64,000 nucleotides of DNA from PMG-095 sp049324695 (GTDB lineage Bacteria > Myxococcota_A > Polyangia > Polyangiales > Polyangiaceae). The notes beneath the pieces are model-generated. The model was given only the letters and a program-made list of their open reading frames with translations, was not told where the DNA came from and made no database searches. The DNA is taken from positions 167,811 through 231,810 of the forward strand of contig JBMOMJ010000064.1 of NCBI GenBank assembly GCA_049324695.1, given 5' to 3'. Shown piece after piece: positions 29,741-38,923 of the stretch; position 1 is the first letter of the stretch; each line of letters begins with the position of its first letter. Both the position numbers and the translations under genes were made by a program.

Positions 29741-31197
29741 AGCGCGCGGTAAAGCCGGGCTTACTTGCTTTGGTGCTCTCGACGGCCTTTCTGGCTTCGT
29801 GTCAGCACGCACCAGCAACGCAGGCTGGGGCTCCCAAGCGCAGCGCGCCAGTAATCAGCTTTCCAGATCGAGAGCAGCGCCCACCGCCGCTCTCGGGCAC
29901 GGCGTTCCAGCTGCCCACGATCGTCGACCGACGGCTGAGCAACGGCATTCGCGTGCTGATCGTTCAACAACGCGATGCGCCCATCGTGTGTCTGCGTCTG
30001 TTGGTAAAACGTGGCGCCGCGGACGTTGCACCGGGCGTCGCGCAATTGGCGGTGGCCACATTTTTCCGCCGCGTGAAGTCAGTGCCTGGCGCTTCCGCGC
30101 AAGTGTGGGCAGGTTACGATGCGCTTTCTATTCAGGCGGCCGCTGTCACGCGCTGGTCGCAGAGCAGCAACCTGCCCGACGATACGTTCAGCGCTTTGGC
30201 TCGCATGCTGCACGTCGTCGATTTGCCGGACGACGCTGTAGAAGCAGCTCGCCGCGAATTGCTGGAGCGAACAACGGATCTAGAGCACGACTTGGATGCA
30301 ACCGCTGCGCGTCTCGCACATTCCCTCCTCTACCCACTGCAGCACCCCTACCACTTCGACGTCCACGGCGAGAAACCGAGCGTCGCCTCCGTATCCCGCG
30401 CCACTCTAGAGCAATTCTTCCGCGAGCACGTCCAGCCCGACCAACTCACCATGGTTGCTGTCGGCGACATTGCGATCGAGTCGTTCATCAGTTCCATGAA
30501 GTTCAACTTCGGCAGCTGGCAAGGCAACGCGGTGCCGCGCCGAGCGCTGCCAGAGCCTATCTCGGCGCCCCCGAGTGGCCCAGCCATATCGCTGCTCAAT
30601 GCGCCCAGCCTGGGCGAGGCCGCAATCACGGTCGGAGCACGCGGCGTCGCTTGGAACAGCCCAGACTTTCACGCGCTCGTACTCCTCAATACATTGCTGG
30701 GCGGCTCTTTCCAAAGCCGGTTGAACATGAACCTGCGCGAACGTATGGCGTATGCGTATTCGCCGTTTTCAACCTTTGGAATCTGGCGTGGCACAGGACC
30801 CTTCTTGGTTCACGGCAAAGTCGACGCGGATGACACCGCAGACGCAATCACACGCATCGCAGGCGAGCTCACCCGTGTTCGCAACGAACCGCTGAGCGAT
30901 ACCGAGCTCCGCGAACTCAAACGCGCAGCCACGCGCCGCATTCCACTCCTGTTCGCTACGCTCGCCGACACCGTAGCTGCCGTGAGCCAACTCGCAGTCC
31001 ACGATCAGCCGATTAACACGTACGCGCTCTTGGCCGAACGAATTCAGCAAGTGACACCAGAAGACCTCCAGCGCGTCGCCCGCGCCTATCTCGCGCCCGA
31101 GCAACTCCGCTGGATCGTAATCGCTCCGGCAAAGCGGGTGAAGGAATCCCTCGAACGACTCCCGCTCGGAGCCGTGACGCAAGTCGACTCGCTGTGA
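29737..31197 (+). CDS. M16 peptidase-like partner lacking the zinc motif, lipoprotein
   Basis: 486 residues with a lipobox (FLASC). The fold follows M16 proteins (LPTIVDRRLSNGIRVLIVQQRDAPIV, FFREHVQPDQLTMVAVGDI, LNTLLGGSFQSRLNMNLRERMAYAYS), but the HxxEH zinc motif is replaced (GVAQLAVATFF), so it should be catalytically inactive. Such active/inactive pairs are common in this family. It is translationally coupled to the active subunit. Confidence 0.9.
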   Translation: MKRAVKPGLLALVLSTAFLASCQHAPATQAGAPKRSAPVISFPDREQRPPPLSGTAFQLPTIVDRRLSNGIRVLIVQQRDAPIVCLRLLVKRGAADVAPGVAQLAVATFFRRVKSVPGASAQVWAGYDALSIQAAAVTRWSQSSNLPDDTFSALARMLHVVDLPDDAVEAARRELLERTTDLEHDLDATAARLAHSLLYPLQHPYHFDVHGEKPSVASVSRATLEQFFREHVQPDQLTMVAVGDIAIESFISSMKFNFGSWQGNAVPRRALPEPISAPPSGPAISLLNAPSLGEAAITVGARGVAWNSPDFHALVLLNTLLGGSFQSRLNMNLRERMAYAYSPFSTFGIWRGTGPFLVHGKVDADDTADAITRIAGELTRVRNEPLSDTELRELKRAATRRIPLLFATLADTVAAVSQLAVHDQPINTYALLAERIQQVTPEDLQRVARAYLAPEQLRWIVIAPAKRVKESLERLPLGAVTQVDSL

Positions 31198-31204
31198 GCA
31201 ACGC

Positions 31205-31236
31205 CAGGGTGCCCGAACTTAAGTTCAAGCACCCTG
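31205..31236. terminator. Bidirectional hairpin between convergent genes
   Basis: CAGGGTGC/GCACCCTG closes an inner palindrome GAACTTAAGTTC, giving a nearly continuous stem of about 14 pairs with a 2-base internal mismatch. It lies between the M16 operon and the convergent protease gene. There is no T tract. Confidence 0.55.
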
Positions 31237-31248
31237 CCTCACAGGCTG

Positions 31249-32142
31249 TCATAGGATAGCGGCCAACTTGGCAGCATCCAAAGACATGGTGTTCACGATC
31301 GGTGAATGCGCATAGATGGCAAGGATCGGCACACCGCCGTTGGCACCCGATCCGTCCGGTTGGCAGCCTCCAACCGTGTGAACGCCAGAAATGTAACCCG
31401 TACGATTGCTCAAGACGCCGGAGCCTGACGAGCCACCCTCGGTATCAGCCGTCGAGTAGGTCAACCAGGTGTTGCTCGAACTCGCGATGGGACCCGCGTG
31501 CACCTTCTTCAACGCACCGGCGGGGTGCTGAATGATGGTGATAGGGTCGCCATTTGCGAGCTTGAAGGGCGACGGCACCGCCGTGCCAAAGGTGTTTCCG
31601 GCATTGCTGTTGAGTGTGATGACGGCATAGTCCAAACCACCCAGTCGGTACTCGGTCAACTCGGTAATGCCGACTGTTGTGACAGTTCTTGGAGCGCCGC
31701 TCGGATCAACTTGGTAGTTGAACTCCACCAGCATTTCTGTTGCGCCCTGAGCCGACGTAATCGGCTGAGACGTACCGTTGACGCGTGGCCATACCCAGCC
31801 ACCACTGTCGACGTCGAAGCAATGGCCAGCGGTGATCATTCGATTCGCGCTGATCAAGGTGGCCGTGCACCAGGGGCTTCCCGAGACGGTGCCTGGATTC
31901 GTGTAGCGGGACGATAGGTCCGAGCGCCACCGCATCCTGCCGACTGGCGCTTGATGTTGAGCAACGAATTCGACCGTCGTTGCGAGAGAACCGTCGTAGC
32001 GCTCTACGTCCTGCAAATCGTAGCCGCCACAGAGGCTGGGCTGTTCTAAGGAGCCCAGCGCCTCATCTGTCGCCTGCCCGGAGCACGCGGCTAGCGCCGT
32101 GCTCAGCGCCACTAGGCCAATGGCGCAAGTCGAGTAATTCAT
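31249..32142 (-). CDS. Trypsin/V8-like serine protease, lipoprotein
   Basis: 297 residues from ATG 32142, giving a signal peptide and lipobox (LSTALAAC). The catalytic triad is complete: TAGHC (His107), LDYAVI (Asp171) and GGSSGSG (Ser239). It resembles glutamyl endopeptidase/V8-like enzymes of predatory bacteria, acting outside the cell or on the outer membrane. The segment between signal and domain may be a propeptide. The gene is monocistronic. Confidence 0.88.
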   Translation of the reverse strand: MNYSTCAIGLVALSTALAACSGQATDEALGSLEQPSLCGGYDLQDVERYDGSLATTVEFVAQHQAPVGRMRWRSDLSSRYTNPGTVSGSPWCTATLISANRMITAGHCFDVDSGGWVWPRVNGTSQPITSAQGATEMLVEFNYQVDPSGAPRTVTTVGITELTEYRLGGLDYAVITLNSNAGNTFGTAVPSPFKLANGDPITIIQHPAGALKKVHAGPIASSSNTWLTYSTADTEGGSSGSGVLSNRTGYISGVHTVGGCQPDGSGANGGVPILAIYAHSPIVNTMSLDAAKLAAIL

Positions 32143-32370
32143 ATCGGCACTCCGTTCTTCATGTGCTTCATTGAGGGTCGTTGAACTTGCTTTATCGCTG
32201 GGGGGTGAACCCGAGGCGGCGCAGTGCGGGCGCAGAAGCGAGACGCTCTGTCGCACACTTGCCACCGCCCCAGCTAGACACTCCAAGAGTCGAGTCGGTC
32301 GCGTTGGGGCAACGTCGACGCCTTCCCATACACGGGAATCATTGCCAATTCGCGACGCGCGACTTCGTTT

Positions 32371-32715
32371 TCAATTCTTGATTTCGATAGCCGCAATGCG
32401 ACCGTAAATTCCGCTACAAGTCCCATCCCAGTACACACGAATACTCTTGCCAGCCAAAAATGTGGCAGTCACCACGCTGGTCATGGTCTTCACGCTGTCA
32501 ACCGAGCCGGTCAGAACTCCGAGTGTTGCTGTTGCACAGGCTGGCTTGTTGGAACTGACTGACGAAGAAAAGCCCAGATAAGTGCCAGACATGCCAGTAG
32601 TGACACTGTCGACTTCAACCGATGTGAGCGTCGTATACTGACTCCAACCCGCGGCCAAAGCCACGGAGTTGACCAACAAGACGCCAAGCCCCACAATGCC
32701 CGCCAACTTTTTCAT
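32371..32715 (-). CDS. Small secreted protein, unknown
   Basis: 114 residues with a strong ribosome site (AGGAG, 7 bases before the ATG) and signal peptide (VLLVNSVALAAG). The mature 90 residues are Ser/Thr/Val-rich, strand-like, with two cysteines that could pair. Composition is less GC-rich than its neighbours. No family was recognised. It lies 188 bases downstream of the LuxR-type gene on the same strand, which may control it. Confidence 0.75.
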   Translation of the reverse strand: MKKLAGIVGLGVLLVNSVALAAGWSQYTTLTSVEVDSVTTGMSGTYLGFSSSVSSNKPACATATLGVLTGSVDSVKTMTSVVTATFLAGKSIRVYWDGTCSGIYGRIAAIEIKN

Positions 32716-32903
32716 GATATTCTCCTAATACTTGATTGAACCAAACCGGTTACGAGCGACACACTCGTGACGAACGTTCCGAATCAAGCCTGCAAATCGC
32801 AAACTCGACCCAAACTGGCGCGGTTTCATCCGCTCGTGTTCGTAAACTAAACCTTGAGCACACCCGGAAACAACTAGGACGATCCCCAGGTGCGCACCAA
32901 TTG

Positions 32904-33131
32904 CTAGTTGGACACCCGCACTCGACTGAGAACTTCGACGATCAACTGCAAGCGAGACTCGACACCAACCTTCTTGAGAATGTTGCTCACGTGAAACTCC
33001 ACGGTCTTTACCGAGCAACCGAGTGCCGCAGCTATCTCTTTATTGGTTTCGCCTAAGAGCACTCGCTCGAGAACACCTCGTTCTCGAGCCGTTAGTTCGG
33101 CGCCTTCGCAAGGCACTTCACCTCGAATCAT
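32904..33131 (-). CDS. Stand-alone LuxR/GerE-type HTH regulator
   Basis: 75 residues that are essentially only a GerE-type DNA-binding domain (LTARERGVLERVLLGETNKEIAAALGCSVKTVEFHVSNILKKVGVESRLQL). GGGAGG lies 6 bases before ATG 33131, so the short form is real rather than a truncation artefact. There is no receiver or ligand domain. It likely acts as a dimer on promoters nearby, for example that of the secreted protein. Confidence 0.85.
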   Translation of the reverse strand: MIRGEVPCEGAELTARERGVLERVLLGETNKEIAAALGCSVKTVEFHVSNILKKVGVESRLQLIVEVLSRVRVSN

Positions 33132-33864
33132 TGTTACCTCCCAGACTAGCCCGCTACCATCAAAACCCCAACGTCACGGGCGCGCGTTTGTCCACAGGTC
33201 GGCTATTCACTGACCTGCGCCACAAGTCAGCACTGATTCATTCGCAGTCTAGTGCTAATCCGGCCACGCAATGAAGCAGCGACTAATAAACACCCCGACC
33301 GAATGAAACGCTAAACGCCATACACCACACGAGCCCAAGCCTAGCTTTCGCAAGCCTAGCGGTCAACTCATCATGCGCGATGATTTTAGAGCACATGAAC
33401 TGTGTCGGATATCGACCGATTCGCATCTTAACAAGATATTTCGCTTTGTCTCGAATCAATGTTAGCGAAGCGTTAGCGAAGCGTTGGCAAAGCGTTGGTG
33501 CTTCGTCAGGAACACGAGTCGCCTTCCAGCGACACCGGCGGAGAACCTGTGGCCACTCGCGGCGACTCTGTTGGAAATCCAAGCGTGGCCGCTGCGAAAG
33601 GCTACAGGTACCATGCCACTCCAGTCTTGAGCCCTCGTCAGACGACAGATTCACAAGCGCTCTGACTAACTGCAATTGAGTTCGGCTGGGACGTTTACCC
33701 GATTGCCAACGTCGCGCGTAGAGGACGCAACCAGGGCTGCGGGCGCTGGGATCTACAACTGTGATCCTCTCGAAGCACTCCACGTGGTTCGAGCTGCGTC
33801 CGTTTCGCGACAGCGGGCGTACGGTGCACGGCTTTTCCGGCGGGACGTCTTCAGGCTCAGCGAT
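33132..33864. other. Gene-poor, less GC-rich stretch
   Basis: No gene could be supported here. A 166-residue minus-strand frame (33283-33783) has an atypical composition and no start signal. The only structure noticed is a tandem 11-base repeat GTTAGCGAAGC at 33461-33493 (three copies, the third diverged). Confidence 0.6.
33461..33493. repeat. 11-base tandem repeat, three copies
   Basis: GTTAGCGAAGC at 33461-33471 and 33472-33482, then GTTGGCAAAGC at 33483-33493. It lies in the gene-poor island. Confidence 0.6.
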
Positions 33865-34791
33865 CTACAACGCCGACACGTTCGCGGCGCCAACGGGACG
33901 CCGATACAGCACCCGAATTGCAGCGCTTTCACGTTCGGTCGGCTTGCCGACGGTCATCTCGATCGATTCGCCGGTAGCCCAGCGCCATATGTAGCGTAGG
34001 GCCAGATGCCGCGACTCTAGGCAACGCTTCAAGGCTTGTTCACTACGGCACTCCTCTGGCACGCTTCCGCTCGATTCTTGGACTGGACCATACTTGGCCT
34101 CCAAGCTGGCCTTCAGCGAGACGGAGCTTCGGCTCCAGTTGGCACGCGGGACGTGCTCGAGCGTGATCGAACAGGCACGCCCATCGCAAAATCCGATATC
34201 GACGCTCGCGGCGATGCCGAGCGCCGCGGCAGGCCCGGAGCAGCCCGACTTCGTGTTGCCGACGCTAGCGCGGTTATCGACCGTTGCGATGCTACCGGTA
34301 TTTGTGACGTTGCCGTTGTTGGTGACGCCGCTGCTGCCGTTGCGCCAGGCTTGGCCTGCTGCTTCGCAACGGCGTGCAAGGTCTTCCGGGGTTTCACCGA
34401 AGTGGAAGCCAGCTGCACCGGTTGGAGCGGGTGAAGGGCGTCGGTTCGCGCGCTCCGCCATGGCGACTTCTCGCATGCGGCGGGTGCTTTCGGCCTCGCG
34501 TGAGTCCGGCGCTTCACGGCAGCTCACCTGTTCGGACGCGAGCAGCGAGGCGAAGAGACCTTCGTCCTTACCCGCCTGATTGATCTGCGAGCACACGAAC
34601 GTGCGCCCTCGACACTCCGCTACCCAGGTATCACCTGACTGCACCAGGCCGAAGTGACTTTCCTCGTTCGAAATCGTGATCTCGTCTGGAGTGCAACCGA
34701 CTTGCCCCGCGCTCTTCGCTTCTCGACTCGGCACGCAACCGGTCATCAATACGATCAACCAAAGGCCGACGCTAAGCAACCTTCCCATCAT
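33865..34791 (-). CDS. Hypothetical lipoprotein
   Basis: 308 residues from ATG 34791 (or 34788). Signal peptide and lipobox are clear (LIVLMTGC). The mature part has eight or more cysteines, two of them near each other in the N-terminal domain (VAECRGRTFVCSQ), a low-complexity Asn/Gly/Thr segment (GSSGVTNNGNVTNTGS), and a C-terminal domain with SLKASLEAKYGP and RYIWRWATGESIEMTVG. This looks like a small domain that binds or is processed in the periplasm. No family was recognised. Confidence 0.7.
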   Translation of the reverse strand: MMGRLLSVGLWLIVLMTGCVPSREAKSAGQVGCTPDEITISNEESHFGLVQSGDTWVAECRGRTFVCSQINQAGKDEGLFASLLASEQVSCREAPDSREAESTRRMREVAMAERANRRPSPAPTGAAGFHFGETPEDLARRCEAAGQAWRNGSSGVTNNGNVTNTGSIATVDNRASVGNTKSGCSGPAAALGIAASVDIGFCDGRACSITLEHVPRANWSRSSVSLKASLEAKYGPVQESSGSVPEECRSEQALKRCLESRHLALRYIWRWATGESIEMTVGKPTERESAAIRVLYRRPVGAANVSAL

Positions 34792-35208
34792 CTTCGCGGC
34801 CGTGCGGTGCACCCGTCATGCCACCTCGAAATCCCCACGCCGGGTCGTATTTGCCTCGCGACCGTGACCGGCCGTGCGCCCCCTGTGAATCCAATGCGTC
34901 ATATCGAGAAGTCGCAAGGTCGCGCCGGACGCGACCACGGCGCGTGTGGTGGGGCTCGGCATACTTGCAGGCGCGTCGGTGCTTCGCTACTTCGCGCCTG
35001 CTATTGGGCCGGCGATTTGTTTTGCTATCGAAGGACTTGAGAACGGCTGAAGGACGTGGTCCGCGTCGCGGGGCGGACCGAGAAATGAGTTTCGGGCTCG
35101 GCTTCAGAACTGTTTGATGGGGCACGCCGGCGCGTTGCTGCGTTCAGGCGTGAGTGTTGTGGTCGAGTTCGGTTCATGGCATCGCGAGGAGCGCGAACGG
35201 ATTCGACG
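34792..35208. other. Intergenic stretch without a supported gene
   Basis: Both strands were read. Short frames here are Arg/Pro/Ser-rich and lack ribosome sites. The promoter of the minus-strand lipoprotein gene presumably lies at its left end. Confidence 0.5.
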
Positions 35209-35424
35209 ATGGCGGTAGATGCAGGCGCGGTAGTCGAGCTGCATTTCTTGGACGACGCGCCAGTGGAGACGCTCGCACGACGGATTCGAGCGCGCAGCGG
35301 AACGGAGGCAGAAAGCCTTGTGGCGACGCTGGTCAACGAGGGTGCAAGGTTCGAGCGTCCCAGCGCGGAAGAGGCAGCGCTGTTCGATCGCTACGTAGGC
35401 CCTGACGAGGATTGGCGGGGGTGA
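35209..35424 (+). CDS. Possible small hypothetical protein
   Basis: 71 residues from ATG 35209 (35176 is possible). Balanced composition with an acidic C-terminus (PSAEEAALFDRYVGPDEDWRG) and a helix (VETLARRIRARSGTEAESLVATLVNEGARF). It is convergent with the membrane protein gene. No family or clear ribosome site was seen. Confidence 0.4.
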   Translation: MAVDAGAVVELHFLDDAPVETLARRIRARSGTEAESLVATLVNEGARFERPSAEEAALFDRYVGPDEDWRG

Positions 35425-35457
35425 CTCACGAGATGGATCCCACCAACTCGAAGGAGT

Positions 35458-37494
35458 TCACGCATGCTGGCTGAGCGATGCGAGCGTTTTTTGAAACGCT
35501 AGTTGCTCGACGGCATCTCGAAAATCTCGAAATTGGTCGGCGTTGGCGGTGGGCGGAACGAGAAAGAGCGCTTCGGCTTCGCCCTGCGGGCAGAAGACGG
35601 CGACGCGCGGGAAGTCGCGGCGGCGTTCGGGTGGAGGGCGACCGGCGCAAGCAGCGAGCAGTGAGCGCGCGACGAAGTGGCGTGCAGCGCGGGTGGGCAG
35701 GAAATCGAGAGTGGGCGCGTGCGTGAGATCGAGAATGGAACCGTTCGGGAAGGCAGTGTGGAAGCGGGCGCGAAGGTCCGCGATGGTCAGCGGCTGAGCC
35801 GATTGCGTCGAGGCGATGTGAGCAAAGGGCTCGAGGCGCAGTGCGGCTGCGAGCGCTTGGGCTGGGCTTTGAGGTTCGCTGAGTTGGAGTTGTTCGAGGC
35901 AGCCCGCAGTAGCGTTGAGGAGTGTGCGATAGGCATCTGTAGTTGGCGCGCCGCTCGAGCTCGTGTGCCAAACGAAGTGTCGACGCCCGGCACGGCAGAA
36001 GATGGTGGTGTGGGGAAGCGCGGTTTGGATGGCGCGCTGGACGTGGTCGATGGGCGCGCCTGCGTGGCGATCGACGAGTGCAAAGCCGAGCTGGACCGGG
36101 CGTTGTTCGTTGGCGAGAGCGTGGAGCCAGGTGAGGAGGCCGACGCTGGCGCTCGCCGCGGGCGGTTGCTGGAAACGGGCGCGGCGGTGGTTTACGTAGG
36201 CGAACCAGAGCGCCAGGAGGGCGAGGGTGAAGACGCTGGCAGCAACGAGGAGGCGCTCGGAATGAAGCGTCAGGCGCAGGATGAGGAGGGTGATGACGAC
36301 GGCGACGCTGGCCGTAGCGAGAGTGCGGTAGCGCCCAGCGGTGAAGAGGCGCATGTGTTCGAACGCGAGGGTGGAACGGGCGACGGTGTAAAGAGCCAGG
36401 AGCGCGAAGTCGGCGAGTAGTTGGCCTTGGAAGAGAAGCCACTGGAGGAGAAATGCTAGGCCGATGGCACCGGCTGCGACTGCGGTGGCAAATCGGGAAA
36501 CGAGGCGCGCGAAGCGTTGGTTGAGGAAGCGGCTGCGGCCGAGTTCGAGGCGGAGGAGGTCGAAGTAGAAGACGCGCGCGTAGCTGCCGACGGCCGAAAA
36601 CAGGGGGCGACCGGCGTGGAGGAGGACGACGAAGGGCAAACCGGAGTCGACGGCGCGAGTGAGGAGGAGAATGAGGAAGGCGTCGATGTGTGAGGCAAGA
36701 TTGGCGAGGGCGTGGCGCGTGAGTTCGAGGTAGTCGCGTGGTTCGATGTCTTTGCGCGTGCGGCCGAAACGGCGCAGGCTGGGCCGGAATTTGCCGAACT
36801 CTAGGTAGGCGGCGCGGCTGTAGAACCATTGCAGCCAGGCATTGACGAGACCAGCTGCGAGCGTTGAGAGCGAGAAACCCCAGGGGCCGAGAGGCGTCCA
36901 CAGCGCGAGTGCAAGCGCGAGCTCGAAGACGTCGGGGAGGATGAGGCTCCACGTTGGGCGATACACGCGACGAACGGCGAAGACGCCGGCGTGATACGTG
37001 CGAGCTATGAGTTCGAGGCCAAAGCGCAGACTGCAGCCGAGGGCGTAGGCGTCGAAGATGTCGAAGCCACCGAACTCGGATGGGAAGAACTCGACGTAGA
37101 CGAACGCCAGCAGAAGTGCGATCAGCGCGACGTCGACGGCGAGCGCGAGGAAGCTTCGCACGGCACGTTCGGCGCGGCCCCATTCCCCCTGGCTAGCGGC
37201 GGCTCGGACTCGGCTGCGCAATGCTTCGAGTGCGCCCCACCATAAAGCAGCACCAACCGCCGGCAGGCTGCGAATCGCCAGCATGCGACCGATGATGCCG
37301 AGATCGTACGCCGCGGAGAACGCCACCACTTCCGCGGCATGCAGGCCGATGCCGAGTGGAATGCGTAAGAACAGGAATCGCGCGCGGTACCAAACGTACG
37401 CGAAGCCGCGCTGACTGAACAACGCTTCTTCGAGGGAGACGCGTCGTTGAGCTTGGCGGGCGAACGTGGCTAGCAACGTGGCGAGCTGTTTCAC
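35458..37494 (-). CDS. Large polytopic membrane protein coupled to a reverse transcriptase
   Basis: 678 residues from GTG 37494, which overlaps the reverse transcriptase stop (GTGA). About 12 membrane segments occupy residues 35-470. The early part (RSLPAVGAALWWGALEALR followed by GEWGRAERAVRSFL) recalls MATE/Wzx proteins of the MOP superfamily. The last 200 residues are soluble; QLGFALVDRHAG and CRAGRRHFVW are faintly reminiscent of a degenerate GGDEF-type palm, but this is weak. An alternative Arg-rich overlapping frame was rejected. Its function is unknown. Close coupling suggests it is the effector or membrane partner of the reverse transcriptase. Confidence 0.8.
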   Translation of the reverse strand: MKQLATLLATFARQAQRRVSLEEALFSQRGFAYVWYRARFLFLRIPLGIGLHAAEVVAFSAAYDLGIIGRMLAIRSLPAVGAALWWGALEALRSRVRAAASQGEWGRAERAVRSFLALAVDVALIALLLAFVYVEFFPSEFGGFDIFDAYALGCSLRFGLELIARTYHAGVFAVRRVYRPTWSLILPDVFELALALALWTPLGPWGFSLSTLAAGLVNAWLQWFYSRAAYLEFGKFRPSLRRFGRTRKDIEPRDYLELTRHALANLASHIDAFLILLLTRAVDSGLPFVVLLHAGRPLFSAVGSYARVFYFDLLRLELGRSRFLNQRFARLVSRFATAVAAGAIGLAFLLQWLLFQGQLLADFALLALYTVARSTLAFEHMRLFTAGRYRTLATASVAVVITLLILRLTLHSERLLVAASVFTLALLALWFAYVNHRRARFQQPPAASASVGLLTWLHALANEQRPVQLGFALVDRHAGAPIDHVQRAIQTALPHTTIFCRAGRRHFVWHTSSSGAPTTDAYRTLLNATAGCLEQLQLSEPQSPAQALAAALRLEPFAHIASTQSAQPLTIADLRARFHTAFPNGSILDLTHAPTLDFLPTRAARHFVARSLLAACAGRPPPERRRDFPRVAVFCPQGEAEALFLVPPTANADQFRDFRDAVEQLAFQKTLASLSQHA

Positions 37495-38810
37495 CGGCGG
37501 TTTCTCGCAACGAGCAACGAACGTAGCCCTGCGGCGCGCAAGCTCTGATACGAGACGTGTCGAAACGCGCGCACGCCGCGCTGACCGCTGTCGCGTTCGG
37601 CGATGCGTAAGGCAACGAGGTAATCGAGTTGCCGGAGCTGACCGCGATCGTCGACAGCGTGATTGACGAGAGGAACCATGACTTGAGCCAGGGGGCGCCG
37701 TGGGTCGAGGCTCTCGCTCGCTGTATGGCACATGGATTCGAGCGCTTCTTCACGAGAGAGTGCTCGTGTCAGGCGCAAATCGTTATCCAGGCGGCGGGTG
37801 ACTTCACGCAGTAGGCGCCTTGCTTTGGCGCTGGTGAGGCCAACGGCTCCGGAAAAGTGCAAGCGGAGGCCCAGGTATTCGAGTTGGGCCGCGCCGGGCA
37901 GGCCCGCGCTGTGTCGCCCTGCGGCATTGAAGAAGAAGTCGCGGCTCTTCTCCGCCTTGAATGCGAGCTTGAGCGTGCCCACCACGTCGTCGGCGGTGTC
38001 GCGCGCACGCTTCGCGACGTCGGCATCTGCGTGGGCGAACACGATGTCGTCGCCGAAGCGTGCGTAGAAGCTGCCGCGGACGCCACCGAGCGCCGCATCT
38101 AGCTGGCTCAGGTACAGGTTGCAAATTACAGGTTGAATCGCCGAACCGGTCGGCACACCGCGCTCGAGCTGATACGCGCCGGCTTCGCTTGCAATCGAAG
38201 GGCGCACGGCGGCACGCGTAAGCGCTGCGATTGGCTCCTGTGCGCCAATGCCCCAGTGCGCGAACACCTTATCGAGCATCGACCACAATGGTGACTCGGG
38301 ATCGACAGGAATAGATTCGCCATAACGCGCCACATCGCGTCGCAAAACGAAGAGCCCGCGAGCGCGCGGATCGGCGATGGCTTGTCGATGGTCACGCAAG
38401 AAGTCGGCGAAGTCGCGCACGGCTTCGAGCGAGGAACGGCCAGGGCGATACGAGTAAACTCGCTCGGAAAGCAGCGGATCGACGACTCTGCGCAGCAGCT
38501 TGGCCAGCACCGCGACCACGGCCGTGTCGGTGATGCTGGCTCGGTACAAGGTTCGTGCCTTTCCCCCTAGAAACGCGGAGCGCGCGTTGCTCGGCCCCAG
38601 GCGGTACTCACCGCGCGGCACACTGCGAGCCAGCGCTTTCGCCAGCTGCCGCCGGGAGCTTGGGCTCAACTCGGAGAGCTCCAGGCCTTCTTGCTGCCAC
38701 ACCCGTCGCTGACCGCTGCCATGCCGGCAGGCGAGAACGTCGAGCTCGGCAGCGTAAGCAGCTGGATTCTCGAGTTCGTGGAGGATCGCATGCGGATTCG
38801 GGGGCTGCAT
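37491..38810 (-). CDS. Reverse transcriptase of unassigned group
   Basis: 439 residues from ATG 38810 (GTG 38846 possible). Reverse transcriptase motifs in order: KARTLYR and YSYRPGRSSLEAV (residues 84-131), motif A LFVLRRDVARYGESI (Asp159), motif B VPTGSAIQPVICNLYLSQLD (220-238), motif C YARFGDDIVF (Asp254, Asp255), then EYLGLRLHFSG. Catalytic aspartates are intact. It has no maturase, HNH, protease or Cas1 domain, so it is not a typical group II intron enzyme. Motif B has QP where SP is usual. It resembles the unknown-group/defence-type reverse transcriptases, but its class is unassigned. It forms an operon with a large membrane protein. Confidence 0.9.
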   Translation of the reverse strand: MQPPNPHAILHELENPAAYAAELDVLACRHGSGQRRVWQQEGLELSELSPSSRRQLAKALARSVPRGEYRLGPSNARSAFLGGKARTLYRASITDTAVVAVLAKLLRRVVDPLLSERVYSYRPGRSSLEAVRDFADFLRDHRQAIADPRARGLFVLRRDVARYGESIPVDPESPLWSMLDKVFAHWGIGAQEPIAALTRAAVRPSIASEAGAYQLERGVPTGSAIQPVICNLYLSQLDAALGGVRGSFYARFGDDIVFAHADADVAKRARDTADDVVGTLKLAFKAEKSRDFFFNAAGRHSAGLPGAAQLEYLGLRLHFSGAVGLTSAKARRLLREVTRRLDNDLRLTRALSREEALESMCHTASESLDPRRPLAQVMVPLVNHAVDDRGQLRQLDYLVALRIAERDSGQRGVRAFRHVSYQSLRAAGLRSLLVARNRR

Positions 38811-38858
38811 AGGGTGCGAGCCGTAGCAGCGGGATGTTGATGCCACTCCCAGCGGGTG

Positions 38859-38923
38859 GTGCTGTCAGCACTCGCGAAGACCGCAGTCTCTCGCGGGTGG
38901 AACGAGTACGGGACGAACCCGTA
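38859..38923 (-). ncRNA. Hairpin-rich leader upstream of the reverse transcriptase, candidate structured RNA
   Basis: Three consecutive inverted repeats sit 50-115 bases upstream of the start codon: GTGCT/AGCAC (38859-38871), CGCGA-AGAC/GTCT-TCGCG with one bulged base and a 4-base loop (38873-38895), and TACGGG/CCCGTA with a 5-base loop (38907-38923). Clustered stems next to a reverse transcriptase may be a template or regulatory RNA. No transcript evidence is available. Confidence 0.4.

Noticed and set aside
33283..33783. 166-residue minus-strand frame
   Set aside because: No ribosome site, no domain, and unusual composition in a gene-poor area. A short stretch faintly like LuxR sensing domains was not convincing.
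35426..37183. 585-residue minus-strand frame rich in Arg, Pro and His
   Set aside because: It overlaps the membrane protein gene in another frame. The composition is typical of a GC-rich shadow frame; the alternative frame has regular membrane helices and a GTGA-coupled start.
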